Shown here: in pieces, positions 6,499-7,631 of the stretch
Numbering within the stretch: position 1 is the first letter of the stretch
Layout of the letters: every line of letters starts with the position of its first letter
DNA from: Deltaproteobacteria bacterium
Lineage (GTDB): Bacteria; Myxococcota_A; UBA796; UBA2385
Reading direction: 5' to 3'
Assembly: GCA_003694325.1 (NCBI GenBank)
Contig: RFKJ01000494.1
Span: forward strand, 1 to 7,631
Length of the DNA: 7,631 bases
The notes under the pieces: model-generated
Database searches by the model: none
The model's input: only the letters and a program-made list of their open reading frames with translations
Told to the model about the DNA's origin: nothing
Made by a program: the position numbers and the translations under genes

Positions 6499-7343
6499 CG
6501 AAAGATCCCCTTGCGCTGCTTGAGACCGCGCTGGACCAGCTCGTGGACGGCCTGCTGGACGCGGGCGGCGGCCGCCTTGACGATGTCGGGGTCGTCGGCT
6601 TCTTCGGGGCTGTGCTCCTCGTGCAGGGGGATGGGCGGGCCCCACAGCAGGTGGTATCGGACCGGCAGCGGGACGGGCACGACCGGGATCGGCACCGCCG
6701 GGACGCCGAAGGGCTTGCCGAGCAGCCGGCTGGTGGTGAGCTGGGGGAGCTGCTCCTCGGCGCCGACGACGCCACAGGGGACCACCGGGCACCGGTGGCG
6801 GATGGCCAGCTCGGCGTGGCCCTGGCGGAACGGGTGCAGCTTGTAGCGGTCCTTGAACGGCTTGAGGATCGCCGGGGTGCCCTCGGGGAAGATCATCAGC
6901 AGCTCGCCGCTCTCCAGCAGGGCACGGGCGTTTCCGCGGCTTCCCCCCACCATGCCGCCGCGGGCGAACAGGGTGCCGACGATGGGCAGGGCGGGCACGA
7001 AGTGATCGGCCACCGCCCGGGGGACTCGGGGCGGCGAGGTGTGGGTCAGCACGTCGTACCACATCATCATCCCGTCGATGGGGATGTTCCCGGAGTGGTT
7101 GGCGACGAGGATGCCGGGGCCGTGCTGGGGGATGTGCTCGTGGCCGCTGCTGATGACCCGGAAGTAGCGTTCGTACAGCCCCTTCACCAGCACCGTGGCC
7201 ATCGCCACGAAGTCGGGGTGCATGCCGAAGGCGTCGTAGCCGTGGCCGGCGTCCTGGAAGTGCAGGGCCGACAGGCGTTCGAGCTCGGCGTCGTCGAGCC
7301 AGGTGCGGGCGATGGCCCGGGCGACCGCGGGGGGGAAGGGCAT
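6495..7343 (-). CDS. PlsC-type lysophospholipid acyltransferase family protein
   Basis: A 282-residue acyltransferase of the glycerol-phosphate/lysophospholipid superfamily, predicted to move an acyl chain onto a lipid or glycerol acceptor at the membrane face. The motifs appear in order: VANHSGNIPID (80-90) with candidate catalytic H83 and D90; GGMVGGSRGNA (129-139), the second block with R136; IFPEGTP (151-157), the acceptor-binding FPEG block; and VVPCGVVG (187-194), the fourth block. The His-Asp spacing is HX6D instead of the textbook HX4D. I believe this is tolerated in a bacterial branch resembling the MGAT-like acyltransferases, but I could not check it. There is no clear signal peptide; a moderately hydrophobic segment lies near 44-55. 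The C-terminus is charged and helical. An in-frame TAA at 7355-7353 lies three codons upstream, so ATG 7343 is the first possible start; no Shine-Dalgarno precedes it. It is the first gene of the putative operon and overlaps the SDR gene. The acceptor lipid is unknown. Confidence 0.9.
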   Translation of the reverse strand: MPFPPAVARAIARTWLDDAELERLSALHFQDAGHGYDAFGMHPDFVAMATVLVKGLYERYFRVISSGHEHIPQHGPGILVANHSGNIPIDGMMMWYDVLTHTSPPRVPRAVADHFVPALPIVGTLFARGGMVGGSRGNARALLESGELLMIFPEGTPAILKPFKDRYKLHPFRQGHAELAIRHRCPVVPCGVVGAEEQLPQLTTSRLLGKPFGVPAVPIPVVPVPLPVRYHLLWGPPIPLHEEHSPEEADDPDIVKAAAARVQQAVHELVQRGLKQRKGIFR

Positions 7344-7349
7344 GGTCCC

Positions 7350-7355
7350 GGTTTA
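7350..7355 (-). promoter_or_regulatory. Possible -10 element for a leaderless operon transcript
   Basis: On the minus strand this is TAAACC, preceded by TG one base upstream (TGCTAAACC), a weak match to an extended -10. Only six bases separate it from the acyltransferase ATG, so a transcript started at the usual distance would begin at or very near the A of the ATG. The absence of a Shine-Dalgarno here agrees with that. No convincing -35 is visible and the sixth base is not T, so this is only a candidate. Confidence 0.2.
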
Positions 7356-7394
7356 GCACGGAGCCGGGTCGGACAGCGGCCGGGGTCCTCGCCA

Positions 7395-7432
7395 CCGGCG
7401 GACCGGGCCCCGGACGCGTTGGTCTCCGCCGG
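7395..7432 (-). terminator. GC-rich hairpin between the TPR gene and the acyltransferase gene
   Basis: The arms 7395-7404 (CCGGCGGACC) and 7421-7432 (GGTCTCCGCCGG) are complementary over 10 pairs with a two-base bulge, leaving a loop of 16 bases. It sits about 50 bp downstream of the TPR-gene stop. No T-rich tract follows on the minus strand, so it is not a classic intrinsic terminator. It could end or stabilise the upstream transcript, or be a chance result of high GC content. Confidence 0.3.
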
Positions 7433-7481
7433 CCCAGCGCCCGTTCCCTCCCCGCCCCGGCGGTGGCTCCGCGCGACCCGG

Positions 7482-7631
7482 TCAGCGGGCCTCGATGGCG
7501 CGCGCGTAGGCCTGCCGGGCGCGAGCGGTGTCCCCGAGGCGCTCCCAGGCCTCGCCCTGGAGGGCGTAGAGCCGGGCGGCCAGCAGGCCGCGCTCGCCCC
7601 GGCGCAGGCCGGCGGTGGCCGTGGCGATGGC
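7482..7631 (-). CDS. C-terminal end of a TPR-like protein, N-terminus outside window
   Basis: An open frame of 49 codons ends at a TGA (7484-7482) and enters from the right edge without a start. The visible sequence AARLYALQGEAWERLGDTAR followed by ARQAYARAIEA has the spacing of a tetratricopeptide repeat: small and aromatic residues in helix A, LGD at the turn, then an A-x-x-A-Y-x-x-A-I pattern in helix B. TPR units mediate protein-protein contacts. Only about one repeat is visible, so the identity and function of the whole protein cannot be given. It reads in the same direction as the downstream operon but is separated from it by 138 bp containing a hairpin. Alanine and arginine are very frequent, so a plain alpha-helical protein is also possible. 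Confidence 0.6.
   Translation of the reverse strand, partial: AIATATAGLRRGERGLLAARLYALQGEAWERLGDTARARQAYARAIEAR

Noticed and set aside
4220..6775. An 851-codon minus-strand frame that could be read as one large fusion protein ending in the antiporter
   Set aside because: Its first 417 codons are Arg/Pro-rich nonsense that overlaps the SDR and acyltransferase in another frame. The real protein starts at the GTG at 5524 after a GAGG site.
2272..6846. Further long plus-strand open frames (about 694, 526 and 424 codons) over trkA, the 434-residue antiporter and the SDR
   Set aside because: They have the same low-complexity composition and no recognisable motif, and lie fully opposite genes with intact family motifs. 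They are a side effect of high GC at third codon positions.
5548..7395. A 615-codon minus-strand frame suggesting an N-terminally extended SDR
   Set aside because: The first 299 codons are an out-of-frame shadow of the acyltransferase. The SDR fold begins cleanly at the ATG at 6498 with a ribosome site and a 4-bp overlap.

Overview
The window is very GC-rich (by eye around 70%), tightly packed and uses GTG as well as ATG starts. This fits a high-GC bacterium such as an actinobacterium or a myxobacterium-like lineage. No RNA gene or lineage marker is present, so I do not name a taxon. All supported genes lie on the minus strand and read from right to left. No mobile element, CRISPR array, tRNA or rRNA was seen.

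Layout in the direction of transcription: (1) 7631-7482 is the last 49 codons of a TPR-like protein that enters from outside the window. (2) 7481-7344 is a 138-bp intergenic gap with a GC-rich hairpin and a possible weak -10 element right next to the next start. (3) 7343-6495 is a PlsC-type lysophospholipid acyltransferase. (4) 6498-5548 is an atypical SDR/NAD-dependent epimerase-like protein whose start overlaps the acyltransferase stop by 4 bp. (5) 5524-4220 is a CPA2 (Kef/NapA-like) cation:proton antiporter-like membrane protein. (6) 4218-2875 is TrkA, with two complete RCK units. (7) 2744-1353 is TrkH, the K+ channel-like subunit; its true N-terminus probably lies upstream of the only standard start codon. 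(8) 1349-1 is a second CPA2 antiporter-like protein, open to the left edge and continuing outside the window. No stop falls in that frame, so it is easily missed by an ORF caller that needs a stop.

Genes 3-8 are joined by overlaps or gaps of 1-23 bp, apart from 130 bp before the standard trkH start, so they look like one operon. The core is a monovalent-cation module: a Trk uptake system between two different CPA2-family proteins. A two-gene lipid or envelope pair (acyltransferase plus SDR) sits at the front. The plausible theme, which is inference, is K+ and pH homeostasis with one RCK protein near three membrane transport proteins.

The most notable points are: both CPA2-like proteins seem to lack the acidic residue pair expected in the ion-binding helix; the SDR has Trp/Arg where the catalytic Tyr/Lys are expected; the acyltransferase has an HX6D rather than an HX4D motif; and trkH has no ATG/GTG/TTG that would give a full first membrane helix. 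The system as a whole is made of known families. I see no clear evidence for an entirely new one.
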